Origin: Candidatus Moraniibacteriota bacterium
Lineage (GTDB): Bacteria; Patescibacteriota; Minisyncoccia; Moranbacterales; GCA-2747515
Assembly: GCA_027069365.1 (NCBI GenBank)
Contig: JALXES010000084.1
Span: 1-13,839 of the forward strand
Direction of reading: 5' to 3'
Length of the DNA stretch: 13,839 bases
The position numbers and the translations under genes were made by a program. How positions within the stretch are numbered: position 1 is the first letter of the stretch; each line of letters starts with the position of its first letter. Under the pieces are notes generated by a model, which saw only the letters and a list, made by a program, of their open reading frames with translations, had not been told where the DNA came from and ran no database searches. This document shows, piece by piece, positions 6,131 through 12,540 of the stretch.

Positions 6131-6166
6131 GTCCGCCAAAGCGGACTTCGGCGGACGTAGGTCCGC
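6131..6166. repeat. Phased GTCCGC/GCGGAC palindromic element
   Basis: The hexamer GTCCGC or its complement GCGGAC begins at 6131, 6141, 6151 and 6161, exactly 10 bp apart, in the orientation + - - +. This allows several alternative hairpins, for example GTCCGCC with GGCGGAC. It resembles intergenic REP-like palindromes, but no second copy lies in this window to prove a repeat family. Confidence 0.55.
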
Positions 6167-6201
6167 AAGGAGTCTGCGACGGCGGAATGACACCTAACAT
6201 T

Positions 6202-6264
6202 AAAGACAAGAAACAACGCTGCCAATATCCTCTCGTATCAGGGGATATTTTAAGTGTTGTCTTT
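6202..6264. repeat. Nested inverted repeat upstream of the DUF389 gene
   Basis: An outer stem AAAGACAA (6202-6209) / TTGTCTTT (6257-6264) encloses a 10-bp inner hairpin (6224-6233 with 6240-6249; loop CGTATC; one G-T pair). The inner hairpin is followed by TTTT and could act as a weak terminator. Nothing else was recognised between 6265 and the promoter at 6349. Confidence 0.5.
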
Positions 6265-6348
6265 GTGTAAAGAGATGTCTTTTCAGAATCCTGAAGGATG
6301 TGTTGCGCACATGGTCACATGTTGCAGAAAGATTTCGCATAGGAAACT

Positions 6349-6378
6349 TTGCCTTTCGGTGGTGAAGTGGGGTATAAT
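6349..6378 (+). promoter_or_regulatory. Promoter of the DUF389/AI-2E permease pair
   Basis: TTGCCT (6349-6354) and a consensus TATAAT (6373-6378) are separated by 18 bp. Predicted initiation near 6385 leaves a leader of about 23 nt before ATG 6408, with no clear Shine-Dalgarno. Confidence 0.7.
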
Positions 6379-6407
6379 GAAAAAAGTAATGTTCTAGTGC
6401 ACGTACT

Positions 6408-7148
6408 ATGATTTCTATTTTCAACCACTTGTCGCAGAAGGATAAGCGTCTGGCGATTGAGGACCTCATCCATGACTCCACACCGCGACCATCGTTCTTT
6501 GCAATGGTCATTTTGTCAGTGTTGATGGCAACGTTTGGGCTGCTGATTGATAATGCGTCAGTGATTATCGGTTCCATGCTGATTGCGCCAATTCTCTCGC
6601 CAATTTTGTCACTGTCCATGGGGATTGTGATGAGCGACAGTATGCTGGTAGCACGCAGCGGCTGGACGCTCATCAAGTCGCTTGCCGTGGGCGTGGCGCT
6701 GGCGACGGTGGCAACACTCTTTGTCTCGGCTGAGAGTCGGACTGTTGGGGCGGAGATTTTGTCACGCATGCAACCGTCGCTGGTGTTTTTTTCCATTGCC
6801 TTTGTGTCGGGGTTTGCGGCGGCGCTGGCGCGCGTCAATCCGGACCTTTCGGAGACACTCCCGGGTATTGCAATTAGCGTGGCACTCATCCCACCGTTGG
6901 CGGTGGTAGGCATCGGCATTGCGCTGTTGAATTGGCCGATGATCAGTGGCGCGGCAATGCTTATGGCGGTAAACGTTGTGGGGATTGTATTTGCAAGCAT
7001 GTTGGTGTTCTCTATGATGAATCTCTATGTTAATCGGGATGTGGCGGTGCGTGCTGCGCAGGCGGAAGACCGTGCGTTGGAAAGGGAAAAAGCGCGTGCG
7101 GAACGGGAAAAGGCTAAAGCAGAAAGCGCGACAGCAAAAGGTGCGTAG
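6408..7148 (+). CDS. DUF389 family membrane protein
   Basis: A 246-aa polytopic membrane protein with about six hydrophobic segments. The diagnostic DUF389 region is FGLLIDNASVIIGSMLIAPILSPILSL (two pieces of roughly 43-69), followed by GWTLIKSLAVGV and later NPDLSETLPGIAISVALIPPLAVVGIGIAL (about 144-173), with the conserved A-x-x-P and S-x-x-L-P-G signatures. The function of the family is not established. The C-terminal 35 residues are a highly charged Ala/Glu/Arg/Lys helix (EDRALEREKARAEREKAKAE), probably a cytoplasmic coiled coil. It is followed 12 bp later by the AI-2E permease gene and likely forms an operon with it. ATG 6408 follows the promoter closely. Family assignment is firm; biochemical role unknown. 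Confidence 0.9.
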   Translation: MISIFNHLSQKDKRLAIEDLIHDSTPRPSFFAMVILSVLMATFGLLIDNASVIIGSMLIAPILSPILSLSMGIVMSDSMLVARSGWTLIKSLAVGVALATVATLFVSAESRTVGAEILSRMQPSLVFFSIAFVSGFAAALARVNPDLSETLPGIAISVALIPPLAVVGIGIALLNWPMISGAAMLMAVNVVGIVFASMLVFSMMNLYVNRDVAVRAAQAEDRALEREKARAEREKAKAESATAKGA

Positions 7149-7160
7149 GAAGCGGATAAC

Positions 7161-8237
7161 ATGACACATATGATGAATTTGCGCTATTTGAACACGATTT
7201 TCTTTTTTGGTGTGCTGGCTGCTGTGACGTGGGGTGCGTATTTGTTGTTTGCACCGTTTGCAAATGCACTGTTTATGGCGGCAATTCTGGCGATTCTGTT
7301 TTATCCACTGTACAGAAAGATGGTGCAATGGTGTGGCAACCGTGCACAACTTGCGGCGTCCGCGATGGTACTTGTGGTGGCGCTGACAATCATTCTGCCG
7401 GTAGCAAGTGTGAGTGTGCTGGTCATTTCACAGGTGGCAGGTGTTGTGCAAACGATGACAACCGATGCTCAGACTGTCGCCGGGGTGCAAGATGCGGCCA
7501 ATAGGGTTGCTCGTTTTGTCCCGGGCGCTGGCGAAACATTTGTGTTCTCGCAAGAGTCGCTTGCCAAATTGGCGCAACAGACAGGCAGCTTTTTTGTGAC
7601 CGTTGCCCAAAAAACGTATGCCAGTCTTGTGGGGAGCGTGCTTGGTATTTTTGTGCTGTTCTTTACGCTCTTTTACTTCTTTGTTGACGGTGAGCGCTTG
7701 ATGCGTACGCTGATGTTCCTCTCGCCGCTGTCGGACCGGCATGAACGATTGCTCTTTGAGAGTTTTAGTGCAATGAGTCGTGCGACCATCAAAGGCACAC
7801 TTATTATCGGCACCATACAGGGCTCGCTGGGCGCACTGGTATTGTTCCTGGCCGGTGTGCATAATATTCTTATTTGGTGGGTTGTAATGATTTTCTTTGC
7901 CATCATTCCGCTGTTTGGTGCCGGTGTTGTTGGATTTCCCTTTGCGCTTTACTATTTTATGACCGGAAACATTCCTGCCGGGACAATCCTTGTGATTGGG
8001 TTTGCCGTCATTTCCTTCCTGGACAACTATTTGCGACCACTTATTGTAGGACGGGACATGCAAATGCACACACTATTGGTATTCTTTGCGACGCTGGGCG
8101 GTATCATGACGTTTGGATTGTTTGGTTTTATTGTGGGGCCAATTATCATGGCGCTGTTTGTGACGTTGTGGCAGATTTACGCACTGGAGTTCAAGAAGCA
8201 ACTGGAGGAGTACAACAGTGCGCATGATGGTGTGTAG
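7161..8237 (+). CDS. AI-2E family transporter / PerM-like permease
   Basis: A 358-aa integral membrane protein of the PF01594 type (PerM/YdiK/TqsA relatives). Members have been linked to autoinducer-2 export or to Na+/H+ antiport, so the substrate here is unknown. The layout matches the family: a pair of N-terminal helices (FFFGVLAAVTWGAYLLF and FANALFMAAILAILFYPLY), a third near 66-90, a soluble loop with LAQQTG, then a C-terminal helical block beginning TIKGTLIIGTIQGSLGAL. The signature FLDNYLRPLIVGRDMQMHTL (287-305) is followed by GGIMTFGLFGFIVGPIIMAL. The start ATG at 7161 has an AGGA about 11 nt upstream, overlapping the end of the DUF389 gene, which is one of the few plausible Shine-Dalgarno sites in the window. 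A terminator follows at 8267-8291. Confidence 0.93.
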   Translation: MTHMMNLRYLNTIFFFGVLAAVTWGAYLLFAPFANALFMAAILAILFYPLYRKMVQWCGNRAQLAASAMVLVVALTIILPVASVSVLVISQVAGVVQTMTTDAQTVAGVQDAANRVARFVPGAGETFVFSQESLAKLAQQTGSFFVTVAQKTYASLVGSVLGIFVLFFTLFYFFVDGERLMRTLMFLSPLSDRHERLLFESFSAMSRATIKGTLIIGTIQGSLGALVLFLAGVHNILIWWVVMIFFAIIPLFGAGVVGFPFALYYFMTGNIPAGTILVIGFAVISFLDNYLRPLIVGRDMQMHTLLVFFATLGGIMTFGLFGFIVGPIIMALFVTLWQIYALEFKKQLEEYNSAHDGV

Positions 8238-8266
8238 GGGAGCGGTATTTGTGGAGTTTGTAGGTG

Positions 8267-8291
8267 ACTCGGTGATACGCGCCGAGTTTTT
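8267..8291 (+). terminator. Rho-independent terminator after the AI-2E permease
   Basis: ACTCGGTG (8267-8274) pairs with CGCCGAGT (8280-8287) with one T-G pair. The loop is ATACG and a run of five T follows (8287-8291). The lgt -10 box begins only 7 bp later. Confidence 0.85.
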
Positions 8292-8294
8292 CTC

Positions 8295-8303
8295 TGCTAT
8301 ACT
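8295..8303 (+). promoter_or_regulatory. Extended -10 promoter of lgt (leaderless)
   Basis: TGC-TATACT (8295-8303) ends 6 bp before ATG 8310. A start 7 bp after the -10 would be the A of the ATG, giving a leaderless mRNA. No -35 consensus is present; the upstream space is the preceding terminator. Confidence 0.65.
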
Positions 8304-8309
8304 GCAGGT

Positions 8310-9164
8310 ATGGATATGGCGTGGTATCACAATCTGCCGCAGATGATCGACCCCGTTGCTGTGCAACTGGGGAATTTTGCAGTGCGGTGGTATGGGCTGA
8401 TGTGGCTTGCGGGGTTTTTTGTGGTGTGGGCACTTCTGGTGTGGCGTGTGCGTCGCGGTGAAGTGCAGCGCGTGCTTGCCGGCATGAGGCGGGAGGATGT
8501 CAGTGATGTGGTGATAGCTGCGTTTTTTGGTGCGGTGCTTGGCGGACGCATCGGCTATGTGCTGTTCTACAATTTTGCATATTTTGCAGCGCATCCTCTG
8601 GCAGTTATCTCGCCGGTAGTGGATGGGCGCTTTGTGGGCATTAGCGGCATGAGTTTTCACGGTGGCGTTGTTGGTGCGGCGCTCGCACTGTGGGTGTTCG
8701 CACGGCGTCGTGGGTGGTCGCTGCTGGCTCTGACGGATTTTGCGCTACCGGCGGTACCGCTTGGTTATCTCTTTGGACGCATCGGGAATTTCCTCAATGG
8801 TGAGCTGTGGGGGCGTGTGACGGACAGTGTGCTTGGCATGTACTTTGCCGCCGCGCCGGATGGAGGTGCTTTGTTGCGCTATCCATCGCAGCTACTTGAG
8901 GCGTTCTGTGAGGGTTGTGTGCTTTTTGCTGTACTCTGGCCGTTACGTATGCGCCTTGCACGATGGCGTGGCATGATGACAGGGCTGTTTCTGTGCGGCT
9001 ACAGCATAGCGCGCTTTGTGGTGGAATTTGTGCGTGCGCCGGATGTGCAACTCGGTTTTGTTGCTGTTGGATTAACGATGGGACAACTCCTGTCTCTCGG
9101 TATGATGGGCGTGGGCGTGGCACTTCTTTGTACTGCACGTATACGCGGAAAGCGCAACGCATAA
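8310..9164 (+). CDS. lgt: Prolipoprotein diacylglyceryl transferase
   Basis: Lgt transfers diacylglycerol from phosphatidylglycerol to the lipobox cysteine of prelipoproteins in the cytoplasmic membrane, the first step of lipoprotein maturation. The 284-aa protein has the family length and its motifs in order: FAVRWYGLMWLAG (23-35), GGRIGYVLFYN (78-88), GISGMSFHGGVVGA with the conserved His117 (110-123), the Lgt signature GRIGNFLNGELWGR (156-169, including R157, N160 and E165), RYPSQLLEA (190-198) and RFVVEFVRAPD (235-245). About seven membrane helices are apparent. The start at 8310 follows an extended -10 by only 6 bp, with a second Met two codons later. It is preceded by a terminator and followed by its own-promoter neighbours, so it is probably monocistronic. 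Confidence 0.96.
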   Translation: MDMAWYHNLPQMIDPVAVQLGNFAVRWYGLMWLAGFFVVWALLVWRVRRGEVQRVLAGMRREDVSDVVIAAFFGAVLGGRIGYVLFYNFAYFAAHPLAVISPVVDGRFVGISGMSFHGGVVGAALALWVFARRRGWSLLALTDFALPAVPLGYLFGRIGNFLNGELWGRVTDSVLGMYFAAAPDGGALLRYPSQLLEAFCEGCVLFAVLWPLRMRLARWRGMMTGLFLCGYSIARFVVEFVRAPDVQLGFVAVGLTMGQLLSLGMMGVGVALLCTARIRGKRNA

Positions 9165-9169
9165 TTCTG

Positions 9170-9178
9170 TGGTATACT
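9170..9178 (+). promoter_or_regulatory. Extended -10 promoter of the lysozyme-like gene
   Basis: TGG-TATACT (9170-9178) begins 6 bp after the lgt stop. ATG 9189 is 10 bp beyond the -10, so the 5' leader would be about 4 nt or absent. There is no clear -35. Confidence 0.65.
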
Positions 9179-9188
9179 GGAACTATCT

Positions 9189-10268
9189 ATGGATAGTATC
9201 CGTGCAAAACAAAAAGAGAGTAGCGATGCAGTGCGGCATAGTGGCGTTGTGCGCTTTGCGGATGCGCAGTCACGTGTTGTGGCGCACCATAGCAATCCCT
9301 GGCGGGCCGAGCGGTTTGCGCGCAGTGGCTTTCGCACGCATGCGTTCTATACAGAGGACTCGGGACGCTATGTGACGCCCGTGCAGCGTGTGCGCATACA
9401 GCGTGACCGCGTACAGCCCTTTATGCCCGGTACGTCATTTGACACTATCAACGCACGCTACAGTGAGCACCCGTCAGTGCACTGGCGTCGGACATATATG
9501 CGGCGCTTGAGCCTGCGTCCAGTGCGCACAGCACTCGCAACGTGGCGCGGGTGGTGGCACTTTGAGATTTCGCCGGTGCGGGCGTGGAATCTGTCGCTGG
9601 TAGGTGCGATGCTGTTTGGTATGATTTCCATGGCGATGATCTATCGCTCTTTTGGGCAGCCGGTGTTTGCGACGGAGCCAAGTGCGGCGCCGGTGCATGA
9701 GGGACAGTATCAAGAGCAGCGAGTGCAGCCAACGCCTCTGGCGGCAACCGCACGCGATATTGCGGCTCGCAGCGCGCAGCATGCGCTGGAGAATGCCAAG
9801 AAAGGGCAGACGGTGGCGGCAACGATTGTACGCGACCCGGCGCAGGCTGCGTTTGAGGCGCGCGCACGAGAAATGGTGAAAGGCTACCCAATTGAGAAAA
9901 TGTTGCCGGAGCTCTTCAAGCAGGACCGTACGGTGGCGGCATTTATGATTGCCATGGCCAAACAAGAAAGTCAATGGGGCAAACGCGTCCCCGTCCTGAA
10001 CGGCAAGGATTGCTACAACTACTGGGGCTTCCGTGCCAAACGCGCACGCATGGGCACTGGCGGTCACACTTGCTTTGACTCTCGGCGCGACGCCGTAGAA
10101 ACCGTTGCACGCCGCGTGCACGAGCTGGTCTATGAGTACAAGCGCACGACGGCAGCCAAGCTCATCGTCTGGAAATGTGGGTATAGTTGTCAGGGGCATA
10201 ATCCGCACAACGTTGCGTCGTGGAAGCGAACAGTGCAGATGTACTATGATGCTCTCGTGAAGGGTTAG
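9189..10268 (+). CDS. Membrane-anchored protein with C-terminal lysozyme/glucosaminidase-like domain
   Basis: A 359-aa protein I do not recognise by name. Residues 1-130 are Arg/His-rich and predicted cytoplasmic. One transmembrane helix (about WNLSLVGAMLFGMISMAMIY, 133-152) follows, then an Ala/Gln-rich linker (160-225) and a compact C-terminal domain (226-359). That domain contains FMIAMAKQESQWGKR (252-266), GKDCYNYWGFRAKRARMG, GGHTCFDSRRDAVETVARRV and a final ASWKRTVQMYYDAL. This resembles lysozyme-fold glucosaminidases, with E260 as the candidate catalytic acid and the YNYWGFR segment akin to the N-x-x-G-x-K/R region. Four Cys (275, 295, 330, 334) could form disulfides outside the membrane. 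Start at ATG 9189 fits the promoter. It lies between lgt and a sortase and ends at a terminator. Likely role: wall remodelling, by inference. Confidence 0.72.
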   Translation: MDSIRAKQKESSDAVRHSGVVRFADAQSRVVAHHSNPWRAERFARSGFRTHAFYTEDSGRYVTPVQRVRIQRDRVQPFMPGTSFDTINARYSEHPSVHWRRTYMRRLSLRPVRTALATWRGWWHFEISPVRAWNLSLVGAMLFGMISMAMIYRSFGQPVFATEPSAAPVHEGQYQEQRVQPTPLAATARDIAARSAQHALENAKKGQTVAATIVRDPAQAAFEARAREMVKGYPIEKMLPELFKQDRTVAAFMIAMAKQESQWGKRVPVLNGKDCYNYWGFRAKRARMGTGGHTCFDSRRDAVETVARRVHELVYEYKRTTAAKLIVWKCGYSCQGHNPHNVASWKRTVQMYYDALVKG

Positions 10269-10295
10269 GCAATACTGTGACGCAGGATGAGCAAG

Positions 10296-10322
10296 CAATC
10301 GGCAGGTGGCCGATTGTTTTTT
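10296..10322 (+). terminator. Rho-independent terminator after the lysozyme-like gene
   Basis: CAATCGGC (10296-10303) pairs perfectly with GCCGATTG (10309-10316) around AGGTG, followed by six T (10317-10322). Confidence 0.9.
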
Positions 10323-10325
10323 GCA

Positions 10326-10334
10326 TGGTATACT
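10326..10334 (+). promoter_or_regulatory. Extended -10 promoter of the TSP3-sortase gene
   Basis: TGG-TATACT (10326-10334) lies 4 bp after the terminator T run. Initiation near 10341 excludes the upstream in-frame ATG at 10287 and leaves about 57 nt before ATG 10398. Confidence 0.62.
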
Positions 10335-10397
10335 GAAAGAGACTGGTGCGTGGCACAGTATGTGGCACTGCGCGGTCGCACAAACAAAAAGAACTGC

Positions 10398-11501
10398 ATG
10401 ATTCAAGGCGGTAGCATCAATTTGGCATCAGGCATGGTGCATACCAGAGAGCAGCGCGCCATCTACCCACTGCGGGAGCGCGTGTCATGGGCACGCGAAT
10501 CCGTCATGGGGATGGTGTTGTTTGTGGTGCTCTTTGGCGTATTCCTCTTTCTCTTCAATCTTGACTATGCCATGCTTGCCAAGCGCGTGCAGGCGTTTAT
10601 GGACCCCTATGGTTTTGTGCGTACCGAAAAAATTCCGCGCACGTGGCTGGAGCGTTACAACATCGTGATTTCCACGGACGCCGATACGGAAGTGGATCAG
10701 GATGGTGACGGACTGTCACTCTACAAAGAATATATCTACCTGACCGACCCCATTAACCCGGACACGGACGGCGATGGTGTACCGGACGGCGAAGAAGTAG
10801 CAAAAGGACAGAACCCTCGCGGTCTGGGCATTTTAGATGTGGACCACGATGGCATGTCGGACATTTGGGAGCGTGAGCATGGCCTGGACCCATTGCGCAA
10901 TGATCGCGATGAGGACCGCGATGAGGATGGATTGACAAACTACAAAGAGTATCTCCACAAACTGGACCCGCTAAACCCTGACACGGACAACGATACGTTC
11001 TCAGACGGGACAGAAGTTCACAATGGCTATGACCCCAGTGCGCCGGGTGACGCCAAGCCGGAAACAACGATTGTCATCAACAAAATTAACGTCACAGTCC
11101 CAATGGTGTGGTCGCAATCGGTGTTTGAAGAGCAACTGCAAGCGGATCTGTCCAAGGGCGCCATCCACTATCCCAAGACGGCGGCACCTGGGCAGCCGGG
11201 CAACATGTTTATCGCAGCGCACTCCAGTAACTACGCCTGGGTGGAGGGGAATTTCAATTATGTTTTTAGTAAACTCAATAATGTCAAGCCCGGCGATACG
11301 ATTGTCGTCACAACCACACAGGCCAACGGCGCTACAATCAAGTACCTCTACAAAGCGGTAGAGCAACGTGTTGTCCAACCGGATGATCCGTGGATTTTTC
11401 TCAAAACCGAAAAACCGACCGCAACATTCTCTACGTGCTGGCCATTAGGCACGCGCCAGAAGCGCCTCATTGTCAAGGCAGAACTTGTGCAGGTGCAGTA
11501 G
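10398..11501 (+). CDS. Membrane-anchored sortase with thrombospondin type 3 (calcium-binding) repeats
   Basis: Sortases are surface transpeptidases that cleave sorting signals and attach proteins to the wall or to each other. In this 367-aa protein, a short N-terminus and one transmembrane helix (MGMVLFVVLFGVFLFLF, 37-53) lead to Asp-rich TSP3 repeats (about 93-220: DQDGDGLS, NPDTDGDGVPDGEE, DVDHDGMSD, DEDGLTNYKEY, NPDTDNDTFSDGTE). A C-terminal sortase domain (about 222-367) follows. The catalytic residues are readable: His275 in FIAAHSSN, Cys347 in ATFSTCWPLGT and Arg356 in QKRLIVKAEL. The frame is open to ATG 10287, but that start lies upstream of a terminator and a promoter, so ATG 10398 is preferred; ATG 10434 is also possible. 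Ca2+ could order the repeats as a spacer. No LPxTG-type substrate gene is in the window. Confidence 0.9.
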   Translation: MIQGGSINLASGMVHTREQRAIYPLRERVSWARESVMGMVLFVVLFGVFLFLFNLDYAMLAKRVQAFMDPYGFVRTEKIPRTWLERYNIVISTDADTEVDQDGDGLSLYKEYIYLTDPINPDTDGDGVPDGEEVAKGQNPRGLGILDVDHDGMSDIWEREHGLDPLRNDRDEDRDEDGLTNYKEYLHKLDPLNPDTDNDTFSDGTEVHNGYDPSAPGDAKPETTIVINKINVTVPMVWSQSVFEEQLQADLSKGAIHYPKTAAPGQPGNMFIAAHSSNYAWVEGNFNYVFSKLNNVKPGDTIVVTTTQANGATIKYLYKAVEQRVVQPDDPWIFLKTEKPTATFSTCWPLGTRQKRLIVKAELVQVQ

Positions 11502-11515
11502 ATGCATGGATGGTG

Positions 11516-11521
11516 TATAAT
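11516..11521 (+). promoter_or_regulatory. -10 box of the nucleotidyltransferase-like gene
   Basis: Consensus TATAAT (11516-11521) lies 15 bp after the sortase stop. No good -35 is present. Initiation near 11528 gives a leader of about 23 nt ending in CACCTCCTT directly before the ATG. Confidence 0.5.
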
Positions 11522-11550
11522 GGGGATGAATACAGTAGACACACCTCCTT

Positions 11551-12495
11551 ATGAACCCTCTGGCACGCACAATTCTCGCAACCATTGCTTACTATGACGC
11601 AATGGACTATCCGCTGACGCTGTTGGAGGTGTGGCGCTACCTGAGTCTTGAGGACGTCAACATACAACCGCAGTACCGCAAGCCGCAGACGCTCGGGCAG
11701 ATTGATGCGATGCTGAGCATGCTGGTCCGTGATGGTCGCCTGGCGTGTGTGGATGGCTTCTATGTTCTGCCCGGGCGCGAGAAGCTGGTGCCGGAGCGGC
11801 GACGCCGCGCACTCATCTCGGCAGTGAAGCTGCGTACGATGCGGCGTGGGGTGCGGCTGTTGCGTTACGTGCCGTTTGTGCGCCAGGTGTGGGTGACGGG
11901 GCGTTTGGCGATGAAGCACGCCGAGAAGAGCAGTGACTGGGATGTGCTGATTGTTTTGGCCAAAGGGCACATTTGGACGGGGCGGTTCCTTGTGACGCTC
12001 GTGACACAGCTCTTTGGGCTACGGCGCACGGATGCGCATCATGCTGACCACCTGTGTCTGAACTACTTCATCACGACGGGATCGTTGAGCATCTCGCTGG
12101 ATGATCGCTACAGTGCGCACGAGTATATGATGGCGCGCCCGCTCTTTGCCAGCATCAATCCACAGAAGTTCCTGGCAGCCAACACGTGGATCAAGCGCTT
12201 TCGGCCGCACTTTGATACGCTTGTGTTGCGCTCACCCTATGCGGTGTCCGATACGGCGTTGACGCACCGCATGCGCCGTGCCGGCGAGTGGCTCATGCGG
12301 ACGCTACACACAGAGGGCATTCTAAAGAAGTGGCAGCGCACCAAGATTATGAGCAATCCCAAGACATTTCAGCCCGGCAGCATGATCATCGCCAATGACA
12401 ACGAACTGGTCTTTTTGCCACAGCCGCACAGCCCGCGCGTGTTGGCCGCCTACCACGAACGCTGTCGCCACCAAGGCCTCCGCACCTGCGCGTAA
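11551..12495 (+). CDS. Winged-helix plus nucleotidyltransferase-like domain protein, function unknown
   Basis: A 314-aa protein with no named homologue that I can identify. Residues 1-75 look like a winged-helix domain (ILATIAYYDAMDYPLTLLEVWRYL, in two pieces, then AMLSMLVRDGRLACVDGFYVL, the wing). Residues 110-140 match the MNT/pol beta-type nucleotidyltransferase pattern VTGRLAMKHAEKSSDWDVLIV (in two pieces): a Gly followed after about 11 residues by Asp-x-Asp (D129, D131). The usual Ser after that Gly is Arg here, so activity is uncertain. The C-terminal part is basic and contains YFITTGSLSISLDDRYSAHE and NDNELVFLPQPHSPRV. ATG 11551 is preferred because it follows a TATAAT; no Shine-Dalgarno precedes it. 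A terminator follows 2 bp after the stop. It could be a regulatory nucleotidyltransferase or a non-catalytic relative. Confidence 0.6.
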   Translation: MNPLARTILATIAYYDAMDYPLTLLEVWRYLSLEDVNIQPQYRKPQTLGQIDAMLSMLVRDGRLACVDGFYVLPGREKLVPERRRRALISAVKLRTMRRGVRLLRYVPFVRQVWVTGRLAMKHAEKSSDWDVLIVLAKGHIWTGRFLVTLVTQLFGLRRTDAHHADHLCLNYFITTGSLSISLDDRYSAHEYMMARPLFASINPQKFLAANTWIKRFRPHFDTLVLRSPYAVSDTALTHRMRRAGEWLMRTLHTEGILKKWQRTKIMSNPKTFQPGSMIIANDNELVFLPQPHSPRVLAAYHERCRHQGLRTCA

Positions 12496-12497
12496 AG

Positions 12498-12517
12498 ACC
12501 GCTTTATGGCGGTTTTT
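12498..12517 (+). terminator. Rho-independent terminator after the nucleotidyltransferase-like gene
   Basis: ACCGC (12498-12502) pairs with GCGGT (12509-12513) around TTTATG, followed by TTTTT. It is short but well placed, and it insulates the CRISPR array that starts 24 bp later. Confidence 0.75.
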
Positions 12518-12540
12518 GTTTGCTCCTGTGAGATGAAAGG

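Noticed and set aside
5918..6225. Minus-strand open frames of 91-99 aa with a GERGIRTLEP / REGFEPSSPL type C-terminus
   Set aside because: They are antisense to tRNA-Ser and its terminator. Such peptides are well-known spurious calls across tRNA T arms.
6200..7000. Minus-strand open frame of 266 aa opposite the DUF389 gene
   Set aside because: Low-complexity Ser/Thr/Ala composition, no motifs, and it is the complement of a clear membrane protein gene.
10287..10397. Upstream in-frame start of the sortase gene at 10287
   Set aside because: A strong terminator and an extended -10 promoter lie between it and ATG 10398.
11491..11500. Possible in-window target of the CRISPR spacer (GGTGCAGT at 11492-11499)
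   Set aside because: Only the first 8 nt match and the upstream bases are not a TTTV PAM, so it is chance.
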